From contig NZ_CP076607.1 of assembly GCF_018966525.1 (NCBI RefSeq), positions 2,914,001 through 2,978,000 on the forward strand: a stretch of 64,000 nt of DNA, written 5' to 3'. Under the pieces are notes generated by a model that made no database searches, had not been told where the DNA came from, and saw nothing but the letters and a program-made list of their open reading frames with translations. Both the position numbers and the translations under genes were made by a program. The stretch is from Paenibacillus sophorae (lineage in GTDB: Bacteria > Bacillota > Bacilli > Paenibacillales > Paenibacillaceae). This document shows positions 35,722 through 43,691 of the stretch, piece after piece. Position 1 is the first letter of the stretch. Each line of letters starts with the position of its first letter.

Positions 35722-36702
35722 ATGCAATATGTGAATTTAGGAAGATCCGGGCTAAAAGTCAGCCGTCTCTGTCTTGGAACCATGAATTTTGGCTATGTGA
35801 CAGACGAACAGGAATCGTTTAGGATTATGGACCAAGCGATCGCCCAGGGAATCAATTTCTTTGACAGCGCTGATGTATACGGCGGGCCGCAAACGCCGGA
35901 TATGAAAAAGGGCTTTGGCACTTCTGAGGAGATCATCGGCCGCTGGCTGCAGAAAAGCGGCAGGCGCAACGACCTGGTGATTGCAACAAAGTGCTATCAG
36001 CCAATGGGACTCGGCCCAAATGACAGGCGCTTGTCCGCGTATCACATCAGGAAGGCGTGTGAAGACAGCCTCCGCCGTTTGAAGACCGACCGTATTGATC
36101 TGTACCAAATGCACCATATCGACCGATTCACCCCATGGGAGGAAATTTGGCAGGCTATGGAGCTTTTGGTTCAGCAGGGCAAGGTTCTTTATGTCGGCAG
36201 CAGCAACTTTGCGGGATGGAACATTGCCACTGCGCAAGGTATTGCGAATTCCCGCCACTTCTTAGGCCTTGTTTCAGAACAGAGCCTGTACAACCTGACT
36301 GCCCGCAGCATCGAGCTGGAGGTCATCCCCGCTTGCCGCTATCACGGCTTGGGGATACTCCCATGGAGTCCGTTGGCCGGAGGGCTTTTGGGCGGAATGC
36401 TGAAAGGCAATCTTGGCATGCGCCGCTCAGCTTTGATAAGCACGGCTGCAAGAATCCGGCCTCAGCTTGAAAACTATGAGGCTTTATGTGAAAGACTGGG
36501 AATGCCTCCGGCAGTAGTGGCCCTTGCCTGGTTACTCTACAATCCCGCTGTAACCGCTCCTATTATAGGTCCGGCAACGGTAGGCCAACTGAAACAAAAC
36601 CTTTATGCATTGGATATCAGGCTCTCTGATGAGACGCTCCGTATGCTCAATGAAATCTGGCCCGGACCGGGCGGAGAAGCGCCGGAAGCTTATGCCTGGT
36701 AA
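35722..36702 (+). CDS. Aldo/keto reductase, cytoplasmic
   Basis: A 326-residue aldo/keto reductase of the YhdN/Tas-like group. MQYVNLGRSGLKVSRLCLGT start; catalytic Asp-Tyr in NFFDSADVYGG, Lys in VIATKCYQ, His in LYQMHHID; C-terminal PIIGPATVGQLKQN binds the NADPH phosphate. Reduces aldehydes or ketones; substrate unknown. AAGGAGG lies 9 nt before ATG 35722, and the gap after the aminotransferase stop is only 4 nt, so it is in the same operon. No signal peptide, unlike the paralogue at 39870. Confidence 0.88.
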   Translation: MQYVNLGRSGLKVSRLCLGTMNFGYVTDEQESFRIMDQAIAQGINFFDSADVYGGPQTPDMKKGFGTSEEIIGRWLQKSGRRNDLVIATKCYQPMGLGPNDRRLSAYHIRKACEDSLRRLKTDRIDLYQMHHIDRFTPWEEIWQAMELLVQQGKVLYVGSSNFAGWNIATAQGIANSRHFLGLVSEQSLYNLTARSIELEVIPACRYHGLGILPWSPLAGGLLGGMLKGNLGMRRSALISTAARIRPQLENYEALCERLGMPPAVVALAWLLYNPAVTAPIIGPATVGQLKQNLYALDIRLSDETLRMLNEIWPGPGGEAPEAYAW

Positions 36703-36767
36703 TTATTTTTGAAAGGGCATGCCGATAATAATTCTGAGGACACAAGGAAAAAGGAGGTGAAGAAAAT

Positions 36768-37115
36768 ATGCAGATAGTCATTAAGTCCAATGGGAACACC
36801 ATCGTTTTTAAGCTTAACAACAGTCAGGCGGCAAAAGATCTCTATAATCAGTTGCCCCTGACAATTCAGGTACAGAATTACAGCAACAATGAAAAAATCT
36901 TTTATCCCCCGGAAACACTGGATACCAGCAATGCAACAGAGGCCAGCGGTGAGGCGGGGAGTCTTGCGTATTATGATCCATGGGGCGATGTGGTCATGTT
37001 TTACAGATCGTTCAGCCCAAGCCCCGGCGGTAGGCTTTATGAGCTGGGGCAGGCAGTATCCGGCAGCGACAACATCCAAAACCTGACCGGCGCCATTGAG
37101 ATCAGCAAAGAATGA
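36768..37115 (+). CDS. Cyclophilin-like fold protein, cytoplasmic
   Basis: A 115-residue protein matching the cyclophilin-like barrel family (MQIVIKSNGNTIVFKLNNSQ; QLPLTIQVQNYSNNEKIFY; SLAYYDPWGDVVMFYRSFSP; YELGQAV). The same fold occurs as lipoproteins at 41149 and 41854 and as a surface-layer fusion at 42459. These small barrels are found next to reductases and flavodoxins in many gut Firmicutes; their ligand is unknown. AAAAGGAGGTG precedes the ATG. Confidence 0.75.
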   Translation: MQIVIKSNGNTIVFKLNNSQAAKDLYNQLPLTIQVQNYSNNEKIFYPPETLDTSNATEASGEAGSLAYYDPWGDVVMFYRSFSPSPGGRLYELGQAVSGSDNIQNLTGAIEISKE

Positions 37116-37201
37116 CTGCAAACCGAAAACTGGCGCAACCGATGACGCGGGAAATCTTTCGGCTGCTTGAATACGTGCAGGTCATTATCTCAGAAATATA
37201 A
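37112..37201 (+). CDS. Possible 29-residue peptide, coupled to the preceding gene
   Basis: ATG 37112 overlaps the TGA stop of the cyclophilin-like gene (ATGA). The frame gives MTANRKLAQPMTREIFRLLE and a short hydrophobic end. It could be a true small gene or the start of a gene whose rest was lost at the rearrangement that also left the GH1 tail at 37242. No family recognised. Confidence 0.3.
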   Translation: MTANRKLAQPMTREIFRLLEYVQVIISEI

Positions 37202-37226
37202 ATGATGAGCGAGGAGGATATGATTG

Positions 37227-37295
37227 ATGAATCATGGAAAAATGAAATCTTTCTTTTGGTATAAAGAGGTAATTGCAACGAATGGAGCAGAATGA
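37227..37295 (+). pseudogene. GH1 C-terminal tail remnant acting as a 22-codon leader frame
   Basis: ATG 37242 to TGA 37293 reads KSFFWYKEVIATNGAE, almost the exact end of the GH1 at 30817-32259 (KSFFWYKDVIATNGAEL). In frame upstream, ATG 37227 follows GAGGAGGAT at a proper distance, so a 22-residue peptide could be made. Its TGA overlaps the MFS2 ATG, and its GGAG (37283-37286) is the MFS2 ribosome site. Confidence 0.65.
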
Positions 37296-38482
37296 TGACG
37301 AAACACAATAAATGGATTGTATTAATATTGGCCATTGGCGTATTTAGCATTTTAAATACCGAAATGGGTGTGATCGGGATCTTGCCTTTAATTGCTGATC
37401 ATTACCATGTCAGTATATCCCAAGCGGGGTTGGTCGTGAGTCTCTTTGCGCTCGCTGTTGCAGTATCCGGTCCAACGATGCCTTTATTGTTCTCGGGTTT
37501 TAATCGGAAAAAGGTCATGTTGCTTGTGCTTGGTATTTTTATTCTGGGCAACATTATATCGGCATTCACATCAAACTTTACCATATTGCTATTTGCCCGT
37601 GTGATACCTGCCTTTTTCCATCCCATCTATGTTTCCTTGGCTTTTACAGTAGCTGCTTCGTCAGTCAGCAAGGAAGAAGTCCCAAAAGCTGTTTCCAGGG
37701 TGTTTATTGGAGTATCTGCAGGTATGGTGCTTGGTGTGCCGGTCTCTAGTTTAATTGCAAGTGCAACTTCGTTAGGAACGGCGATGTTATTCTTTGCTGT
37801 CGTGAATGCGATTGTATTCATTGCCACCTTCCTATTGGTGCCATCTTTGCCTGTTAAGGAAAGACTTTCTTACGGTGCGCAATTAAGCGTATTAAAAAAA
37901 TCAATAACCTGGCTTTCTCTGATCGCTGTCATTTTAATGAATGGAGCCGTATTCGGAGTATACAGCTTCCTTGCCGAGTATCTTGAAACTATTACGAAGC
38001 TTTCATGGAATGCCATCAGCTTCATGTTACTCCTATTCGGCGGGGCGAATATTATTGGAAACATTATTGCAGGGAAGCTGCTTATTAACAATGCCATCAA
38101 ATCTGCAGTGTCTTTTCCTTTCGCATTAGTAGCTGTTTACGTCATATTATTCTTAACAGGACAGTTCAGTGTGCCGATGGCTTTAACGACTTTGGTTTGG
38201 GGAATCATCGCGGGTATAGGAGCCAATCTTAATCAATACTGGATTACGTCTGCGGCTCCGGAGGCTCCTGATTTCGCTAATGGATTATTTTTGACAGCCG
38301 CTAACTTGGGAACTACATTTGGCGCCGCTGCAGGCGGATTATTGATTTCAGGCATGGGGACAGAATACGTCGTATGGGTAGGAATTTTATTTGTGATTTT
38401 GAGTTTGGTATTCATTTTACTCAGAAACTACCTGTCCACTTTAAATCGGGCTGGGCTTGTTTCGGGGGTAAAGGAGGACTAA
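37292..38482 (+). CDS. MFS efflux transporter 2
   Basis: A 396-residue 12-helix MFS protein, paralogue of MFS1 and MFS3 (FSILNTEMGVIGILPLIADH; SLFALAVAVSGPTMPLLFSG; ARVIPAFFHPIYVS; SAAPEAPDFANGLFL). The last helix is followed by a longer polar tail than in the other two. Start is ATG 37292 or 37295, served by GGAG from the GH1 tail remnant. Hydrolase 3 starts 2 nt after its stop, so transporter and hydrolase are made together. It has no copy of the shared palindromic promoter directly upstream and probably depends on the cluster promoter near 33.4 kb. Confidence 0.85.
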   Translation: MMTKHNKWIVLILAIGVFSILNTEMGVIGILPLIADHYHVSISQAGLVVSLFALAVAVSGPTMPLLFSGFNRKKVMLLVLGIFILGNIISAFTSNFTILLFARVIPAFFHPIYVSLAFTVAASSVSKEEVPKAVSRVFIGVSAGMVLGVPVSSLIASATSLGTAMLFFAVVNAIVFIATFLLVPSLPVKERLSYGAQLSVLKKSITWLSLIAVILMNGAVFGVYSFLAEYLETITKLSWNAISFMLLLFGGANIIGNIIAGKLLINNAIKSAVSFPFALVAVYVILFLTGQFSVPMALTTLVWGIIAGIGANLNQYWITSAAPEAPDFANGLFLTAANLGTTFGAAAGGLLISGMGTEYVVWVGILFVILSLVFILLRNYLSTLNRAGLVSGVKED

Positions 38483-38484
38483 AA

Positions 38485-39459
38485 ATGGAAGAAAAATTGA
38501 CTTTAGTTGAAGAATGGGACAAAACATTCCCCAAAAGTGATAAGGTTAATCATTGCAAAGTCACTTTTCATAATCGCTATGGTATTACACTAGCTGCTGA
38601 TTTGTATTCACCGAAAAATGCAGAAGAAAAACTGCCTGCTATCGCAGTATGCGGCCCGTTTGGAGCAGTAAAAGAGCAATCTTCTGGTTTGTATGCACAA
38701 ACGCTGGCAGAAAGAGGCTTTTTAACGATTGGTTTCGACCCATCATTCACAGGTGAGAGCGGTGGCAGTCCCAGATATGTAGCGTCCCCGGATATCAATA
38801 CAGAGGATTTTCAGGCGGCTGTAGATTTCCTGTCCGCTCAAGACAATGTTGACCCGGAAAAAATCGGTATTGTCGGTATCTGTGGATGGGGAGGAATGGC
38901 ATTAAATGCAGCAGCCATTGATACACGAATCAAGGCGACGGTTGCATCTACTATGTATGACATGACCCGTGTAAATGCAAAAGGATATTTCGACGCAGAG
39001 GACAGTGAAAACGCCCGATATGAGAAGCGCAAAGCCTTGAATGCACAGAGAACTGCTGACTATAAGAATGGAGAATATGCAAGAGCCGGTGGCGTTGTAG
39101 ATCCTCTGCCGGCAGACGCGCCTTCCTTCGTAAAAGATTATTATGACTACTATAAGACGAGCCGCGGGTATCACAAGAGATCTTTGAATTCAAATGATGG
39201 TTGGAATGTAACCTCCTCTTTGTCATTTTTGAATATGCCTATTTTACAATATAGCAGCGAAATTCGCAGTGCAGTATTGATTGTTCACGGCGAAAAGGCA
39301 CACTCCTGTTACTTGGGCAAAGACGCCTTTGAAAAACTGACCGGCGATAATAAGGAATTGATGATTATTCCGGGTGCTGTTCATACTGACCTATATGATC
39401 AAATAGATGTGATTCCCTTTGACAAGTTGGAAACGTTTTTTAATGAAAACTTAAAGTAA
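38485..39459 (+). CDS. Alpha/beta hydrolase 3, cytoplasmic (Cys elbow)
   Basis: A 324-residue paralogue of hydrolases 1 and 2 but without signal peptide; it begins MEEKLTLVEEWDKTFPKSDK, the point where the mature part of the others starts. The elbow is IVGICGWGGMA: Cys133 is kept while the Ser of the others is Trp, so Ser cannot be the nucleophile. Acid region VHGEKAHSCYLGKD; His in GAVHTDLYD. AAGGAGG precedes ATG 38485; translated with MFS2. Cytoplasmic and secreted versions of one enzyme in one island suggest the same substrate is met on both sides of the membrane. Confidence 0.82.
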   Translation: MEEKLTLVEEWDKTFPKSDKVNHCKVTFHNRYGITLAADLYSPKNAEEKLPAIAVCGPFGAVKEQSSGLYAQTLAERGFLTIGFDPSFTGESGGSPRYVASPDINTEDFQAAVDFLSAQDNVDPEKIGIVGICGWGGMALNAAAIDTRIKATVASTMYDMTRVNAKGYFDAEDSENARYEKRKALNAQRTADYKNGEYARAGGVVDPLPADAPSFVKDYYDYYKTSRGYHKRSLNSNDGWNVTSSLSFLNMPILQYSSEIRSAVLIVHGEKAHSCYLGKDAFEKLTGDNKELMIIPGAVHTDLYDQIDVIPFDKLETFFNENLK

Positions 39460-39480
39460 ACCGTTTTATACTCCTAATAG

Positions 39481-39540
39481 AAAAACCACGCCATATATCC
39501 CGTACAAATTGTACCGGAGCTATACATGGCATGGTTTTCT
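39481..39540 (+). terminator. Terminator after hydrolase 3
   Basis: AAAACCACGCCAT pairs with ATGGCATGGTTTT and an inner GTAC/GTAC helix, ending in T-rich sequence. Confidence 0.75.
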
Positions 39541-39656
39541 TATATTCGGTAATCATTTGGAGGTTGTGCTAAACAACTATGATTTTTGTAAACATCCTTA
39601 TTATCTTATTAGAGGATTGTTAATATTGGGGCTGTTTCGTGTTACATATCACCCTT

Positions 39657-39802
39657 TCAATCGCACACAGATAAAACGTCCTGTGCTCGCTTTAAGAAAA
39701 TCCCTGTGGACTCGGAAAATACTTGATATTTTTTTCCGGACAAGGTATATGCCAACCTCCAACCTTGGCTCAAAAGGCCGAAAGCACAGGCTAACTTCTT
39801 TT
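39657..39802 (-). pseudogene. LysR C-terminal remnant
   Basis: On the minus strand: LCFRPFEPRLEVGIYLVRKK, then after a frameshift YQVFSESTGIFLKRAQDVL and a stop at 39657. The lysR at 32388 ends LCFRPLIPKLEARWHIVWKK then YQVFSKPSEFFLNKLQEAF. This is the second half of a duplicated GH1-lysR junction (see findings). Confidence 0.75.
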
Positions 39803-39869
39803 GAAATATCAACGAGATAGTAGCGTTTTTAAGGTTACCACCGAAAAATGACCACGGGAGGGATAGTTT

Positions 39870-40877
39870 ATGAAAATTTGGAAAGCAACACTAAGCGTTA
39901 TATGTGCGTTTTCTTTGTTGCTAACCGCTGCGGGGTGTTCAGCGGGTTCAACGGAAACCCCAAGCAGTGTAAAGCCATCTGCCAGCTCAAACTCATCGGA
40001 CAATGCGAATGAAACGAGTAATTCGAATGCGAAAGATGAAAATATGACAAGCCAAGATGTCGGTGTTTTCAATTTTGAGACCAAGACCGTTTTACTAAAC
40101 AGCGGATACGAAATGCCCATTTTAGGGATGGGCACCTATAGCCTGTCAGATGAGGAATGCTTTAATTCGGTCACCGCATTTTTAGACGCTGGCGGCAGAC
40201 TTATTGACACAGCCTATATGTATCACAATGAGGAAAGTGTCGGTCGTGCCATTCGGGCGTCCAGCGTACCCAGGGAAGAAATATTTGTCATAACAAAGCT
40301 TTATCCCAATCAGTTCGACAATGCTGAAGCTGCCATTGAGCAGGCCCTCGCAAAACTTGATATTGGCTATATTGATATGATGCTGCTCCATCATCCTGGC
40401 TCTAATGATGTGGCGGCATACAAGGCAATGGAGCAGGCAGTAGCAGATGGCAAAATCCGGTCCATCGGACTGTCCAACTGGTATGTGAAAGAACTGGGGG
40501 AGTTTCTGCCTCAAATCACCATTACACCAGCTCTTGTCCAGAATGAAATCCACCCCTATTACCAAGAAAACGATGTAATCCCTTACATCCAAGACCTTGG
40601 TATCGTTGTGCAGGGCTGGTATCCTTTGGGAGGACGAGGGTATACAGCCGAACTGCTGGGTAATGAGGTGATTTCATCTATCGCACAGGCCCATGGCGTT
40701 ACTTCTGCACAGGTCATACTTCGATGGAATCTACAAAAAAGCGTTGTGGTCATACCGGGGTCGAGCAATCCGAATCATATCAGAGAAAACCTGGACCTCT
40801 TCAACTTCTCTTTGACAGATGCAGAAATGGCAAAAATCAATGCACTTGACCGCAACGAAAAACACGATTGGTATTGA
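39870..40877 (+). CDS. Aldo/keto reductase with lipoprotein signal
   Basis: A 335-residue protein. Residues 1-23 are a lipoprotein signal (FSLLLTAAGC, lipidated Cys23), then a Ser/Asn-rich linker to about residue 70, then a full AKR domain: GMGTYSLSDEECF, Asp-Tyr in LIDTAYMYHN, Lys in VITKLYPNQF, His in MLLHHPG, and VVIPGSSNPNHIRENL for the cofactor. The catalytic tetrad is complete. Membrane anchoring outside the cell is odd for an NAD(P)H enzyme. GGGAGGG stands upstream of the ATG. No shared palindromic promoter seen before it. Confidence 0.82.
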   Translation: MKIWKATLSVICAFSLLLTAAGCSAGSTETPSSVKPSASSNSSDNANETSNSNAKDENMTSQDVGVFNFETKTVLLNSGYEMPILGMGTYSLSDEECFNSVTAFLDAGGRLIDTAYMYHNEESVGRAIRASSVPREEIFVITKLYPNQFDNAEAAIEQALAKLDIGYIDMMLLHHPGSNDVAAYKAMEQAVADGKIRSIGLSNWYVKELGEFLPQITITPALVQNEIHPYYQENDVIPYIQDLGIVVQGWYPLGGRGYTAELLGNEVISSIAQAHGVTSAQVILRWNLQKSVVVIPGSSNPNHIRENLDLFNFSLTDAEMAKINALDRNEKHDWY

Positions 40878-40999
40878 TTTGACAGAAGAACACTTATGTC
40901 CACATCAAACCTTTTGATTTAATGAGAGCGTTCTGGCAATTTAGCAGTACGCTTTTATTTACAATTCCTTAAAAGAAAATGAATATTTTTGAATGCTGT

Positions 41000-41083
41000 G
41001 TTGATATATCGACAAATTGCGTTTTTTTAACCATTGTATGTCTACTTCATATTCTTATAATAGATATAAGTTGATTAATCAAT
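41000..41083 (+). promoter_or_regulatory. Shared promoter module, copy 6 (cyclophilin-like lipoproteins)
   Basis: GTTGATATATCGAC 41000-41013; TTTAACCATTG; -35 TTGTAT 41034-41039; -10 TATAAT 41056-41061 (16 bp); second palindrome GTTGATTAATCAAT 41070-41083. It is the only promoter seen for the three-gene run 41149-43538. Confidence 0.75.
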
Positions 41084-41148
41084 CTATTTTGATTATGCAC
41101 TTTCTGTTGGTTTTAATGCATTAACGAAAGAAAGGAATGATACTTATT

Positions 41149-41778
41149 ATGAAAAAACTATTCGTGTTATTCCTCGCAGTAATAACGATATTAACGCTTG
41201 CTGCCTGCGGCAACGGAAATAACGCCTCTAATCACACCGAGCAGCCACAGAACAGCAGCCAGTCCCTGACAGAAGGTACAACTGCAAAAAATGAGGGATC
41301 CGCCGCTCCCTCTGATGACCGAACGGTAGGTGATGACAATCGGGTGCGTGTGGCATCTGATGGTGCCCGGATGCAGACAGATAACCCCAATGTAGCGACT
41401 CATGTCTTGGAGGGTGGCACAAAGATTAATATGCATTTTGGTGATGTGGTGATACCCGGTACGCTGAACGACAGCATTACGGCACAGAATTTAATTTCCA
41501 AGCTGCCTTATACAGTGTATGTAAACCGTTATTCCCACGATTTCTGCGGTGTAATGGACGATCCGCTAGAGTACAGGGAGGAAGATGTTCATTATGGCTG
41601 GTTCAATGGTGACATTGACTTTGCAACCGATGCAAATTATTTCACCATTCTTTTTGAAGATGAAGAAAAATCCGAACAATATGGTTATCAAGTGAATATC
41701 GGAAAAATTGACAGTGATTTATCGGTAATCAGTAAACTGACGGGGAGCTATGATGTGCTGATTGAACTGGCTAAATAA
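41149..41778 (+). CDS. Cyclophilin-like lipoprotein 1
   Basis: A 209-residue lipoprotein. Signal with lipobox LTLAAC (Cys19-20 region), Ser/Gln/Asn-rich linker to about residue 85, then a cyclophilin-like barrel (GTKINMHFGDVVIPGTLNDS; LISKLPYTVYVNRYSHDFC; NYFTILFEDEEKSEQYGYQV). ATG 41149 is preferred to ATG 41137, which would leave no room after AAAGGA. First of three genes of the same fold behind one TetR-type promoter. Ligand and partner unknown; possibly works with the anchored aldo/keto reductase upstream. Confidence 0.72.
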   Translation: MKKLFVLFLAVITILTLAACGNGNNASNHTEQPQNSSQSLTEGTTAKNEGSAAPSDDRTVGDDNRVRVASDGARMQTDNPNVATHVLEGGTKINMHFGDVVIPGTLNDSITAQNLISKLPYTVYVNRYSHDFCGVMDDPLEYREEDVHYGWFNGDIDFATDANYFTILFEDEEKSEQYGYQVNIGKIDSDLSVISKLTGSYDVLIELAK

Positions 41779-41853
41779 ACGGTATCATCTGCCCATTACA
41801 AAGCCGTGTCCGGTTAGCATGGACGGATGATTTTTTGAAATGAGGAGGTACAT

Positions 41854-42426
41854 ATGAGGAAAATCTTAAGCTTGCTGTTTTGCCTTTGGATTATATTGGC
41901 GTTGGCAGCCTGTAGTGGGGCACGGAATGAGTTGAATTCCGGGTCTGCTCAATCGGATATTCCCACCTCAAGTGGTGGACCCAACAATGTAACAGAGCAG
42001 CCATCTGTGTCACCTACGGAAAAAGCAACGGCTGAAACAGGAGATAACAAGACGGAGGAGAATGGCGTCATTTCCATCAATATTACTGTAGGCAGCAGTA
42101 CATTTACAGCAACATTAAATAACAACGAAACGGCGAAGGCGCTAGTTGCGCAATTTCCTATGACACTCCAGATGAATGAACATAATGGGCTGGAGAAGTA
42201 TTATGATCTGTCAGAGGATCTTCCTGCCGCATCAACGGAGCGCCCTGCAACTATTCATGCCGGTGACATAATGGGCTGGTCAGGAAACACTCTGGTGCTT
42301 TTCTATGAAACCCACTCCAATTCTTACGGCGGTTATGTACCACTGGGAAGAGTGGACAATCCTTCAAACCTGGCATCTGCTCTTGGTTCAGGCAATGTAC
42401 AAGTAACATGGTCACTTGCTGAATGA
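41854..42426 (+). CDS. Cyclophilin-like lipoprotein 2
   Basis: A 190-residue lipoprotein with lipobox LALAAC, a Thr/Ser/Pro linker, and a cyclophilin-like barrel from about residue 72 (SINITVGSSTFTATLNNNET; AQFPMTLQMNEHNGLEKYY; DIMGWSGNTLVLFYETHSNS; YGGYVPLGRVDNPS). Its barrel is much closer to that of the next gene than to lipoprotein 1. TGAGGAGG precedes the ATG. The next gene follows after about 30 nt. Confidence 0.75.
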   Translation: MRKILSLLFCLWIILALAACSGARNELNSGSAQSDIPTSSGGPNNVTEQPSVSPTEKATAETGDNKTEENGVISINITVGSSTFTATLNNNETAKALVAQFPMTLQMNEHNGLEKYYDLSEDLPAASTERPATIHAGDIMGWSGNTLVLFYETHSNSYGGYVPLGRVDNPSNLASALGSGNVQVTWSLAE

Positions 42427-42458
42427 GTTCAGTTCTGTATCGAAAAGGAGATGATATC

Positions 42459-43538
42459 ATGAAGAGAAAACAGACATCACATTTCATTAGTCTGATGCTG
42501 GGAATTGTTTTAATTTTTTGTATGGCTACCCCTGCTTTCGCGGCAGACTATAATGATGTAGCAGACAACGTATGGTATCATACCGCCATAGACTATGTGA
42601 ACGAGAATAACTTGATGGCCGGTACCGGGGGAGGAAACTTCGAGCCGGAAACACCTATTACCCGCGCAATGCTTGTTACGGTACTGCACCGCATCGAAGG
42701 TTCTCCGATAGTATCAGGTAACGGTGGTTTTTCAGATGTTCCCGTTGGCAGCTACTACACTTCAGCCGTAGTTTGGGCAAAAACAAATCAGATCATTACT
42801 GGTATAGGCGACGGAAAATTTGCACCATACAGCCTGATTACCCGTGAGCAATTCGCAACGATCTTGTACCGTTACGCCGAGGCGAAGAGCTATGACACCT
42901 CCGCTTATGCAACATTTGATGGTTATGCCGACGCATCGCAGGTCAGCCCCTTTGCAGAAACTGCTATGCACTGGATGGTGGGCTCCCAGAACATGCAGGG
43001 CAGTGGCGGCAGGCTGTTGCCCTTTGGCTCTACCACCCGCGCCCAGGCTGCAGCAATGCTTATGCGCTTTATGGAAAACATAGCGAAAGGAGAATCTGCA
43101 GAACCGACTGTTCCTCCACAGCCCACAGAACCTGAACGCCCAGCTCCAAGGGTTCCTGCACTACCCGAAAGAGAGGAAATGATTGCCATGAATATCAAGG
43201 TTGGTAATACTACTTTCACTGCAAAACTGTATGATAATGAAACAACAAGGGCATTTATTGAACAGCTGCCGATGACAGTCAGAATGTCAGAACTGAATGG
43301 TCGGGAAAAATACTATGATTTCCCTAATAATCTGCCTGTTGGGTCAACAGAAAAGCCGGCAACAATCCATGCAGGCGATATCATGCTATGGTCCTCCAAC
43401 ACCCTGGTACTTTTCTATACTACATTTTCCAATTCATACGGTGGTTACGTTAAGCTCGGATATATAGAAGACATCTCCGGTCTTACATCGGCACTTGGGA
43501 CTGGGAGCGTTCAGGTCACATATTCCATTAATGACTAA
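42459..43538 (+). CDS. S-layer-homology protein fused to a cyclophilin-like barrel
   Basis: A 359-residue secreted protein. Signal peptide ending ATPAFAAD; three SLH repeats (about residues 30-210: YNDVADNVWYHTAIDYVNEN, FSDVPVGSYYTSAVVWAKTN, YADASQVSPFAETAMHWMVG) that bind cell-wall polymer; a Pro/Glu-rich linker (about 215-238); then a barrel (NIKVGNTTFTAKLYDNETT; YDFPNNLPVGSTEKPATIHA) nearly the same as in the preceding gene. So the same barrel is offered on lipid and on wall anchors. ATG 42459 follows AAAAGGAGATG. A perfect terminator follows. Confidence 0.82.
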   Translation: MKRKQTSHFISLMLGIVLIFCMATPAFAADYNDVADNVWYHTAIDYVNENNLMAGTGGGNFEPETPITRAMLVTVLHRIEGSPIVSGNGGFSDVPVGSYYTSAVVWAKTNQIITGIGDGKFAPYSLITREQFATILYRYAEAKSYDTSAYATFDGYADASQVSPFAETAMHWMVGSQNMQGSGGRLLPFGSTTRAQAAAMLMRFMENIAKGESAEPTVPPQPTEPERPAPRVPALPEREEMIAMNIKVGNTTFTAKLYDNETTRAFIEQLPMTVRMSELNGREKYYDFPNNLPVGSTEKPATIHAGDIMLWSSNTLVLFYTTFSNSYGGYVKLGYIEDISGLTSALGTGSVQVTYSIND

Positions 43539-43611
43539 AGCAGCAGCTTCATTTGGGTACACCAAACGTTGTATTCATATGTAATCATCAACGGGGTAGT
43601 GTAGCGTAATT

Positions 43612-43656
43612 AAAAAGCGTAATTTCTCAATGTAATGCTGAGAAATTACGCTTTTT
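43612..43656. terminator. Perfect bidirectional terminator
   Basis: AAAAAGCGTAATTTCTCA (43612-43629) pairs perfectly with TGAGAAATTACGCTTTTT (43639-43656), serving the SLH gene (+) and the SDR operon (-). Confidence 0.92.
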
Positions 43657-43691
43657 GTTATTACATATACGTGCCCGATTATTATTAATAT

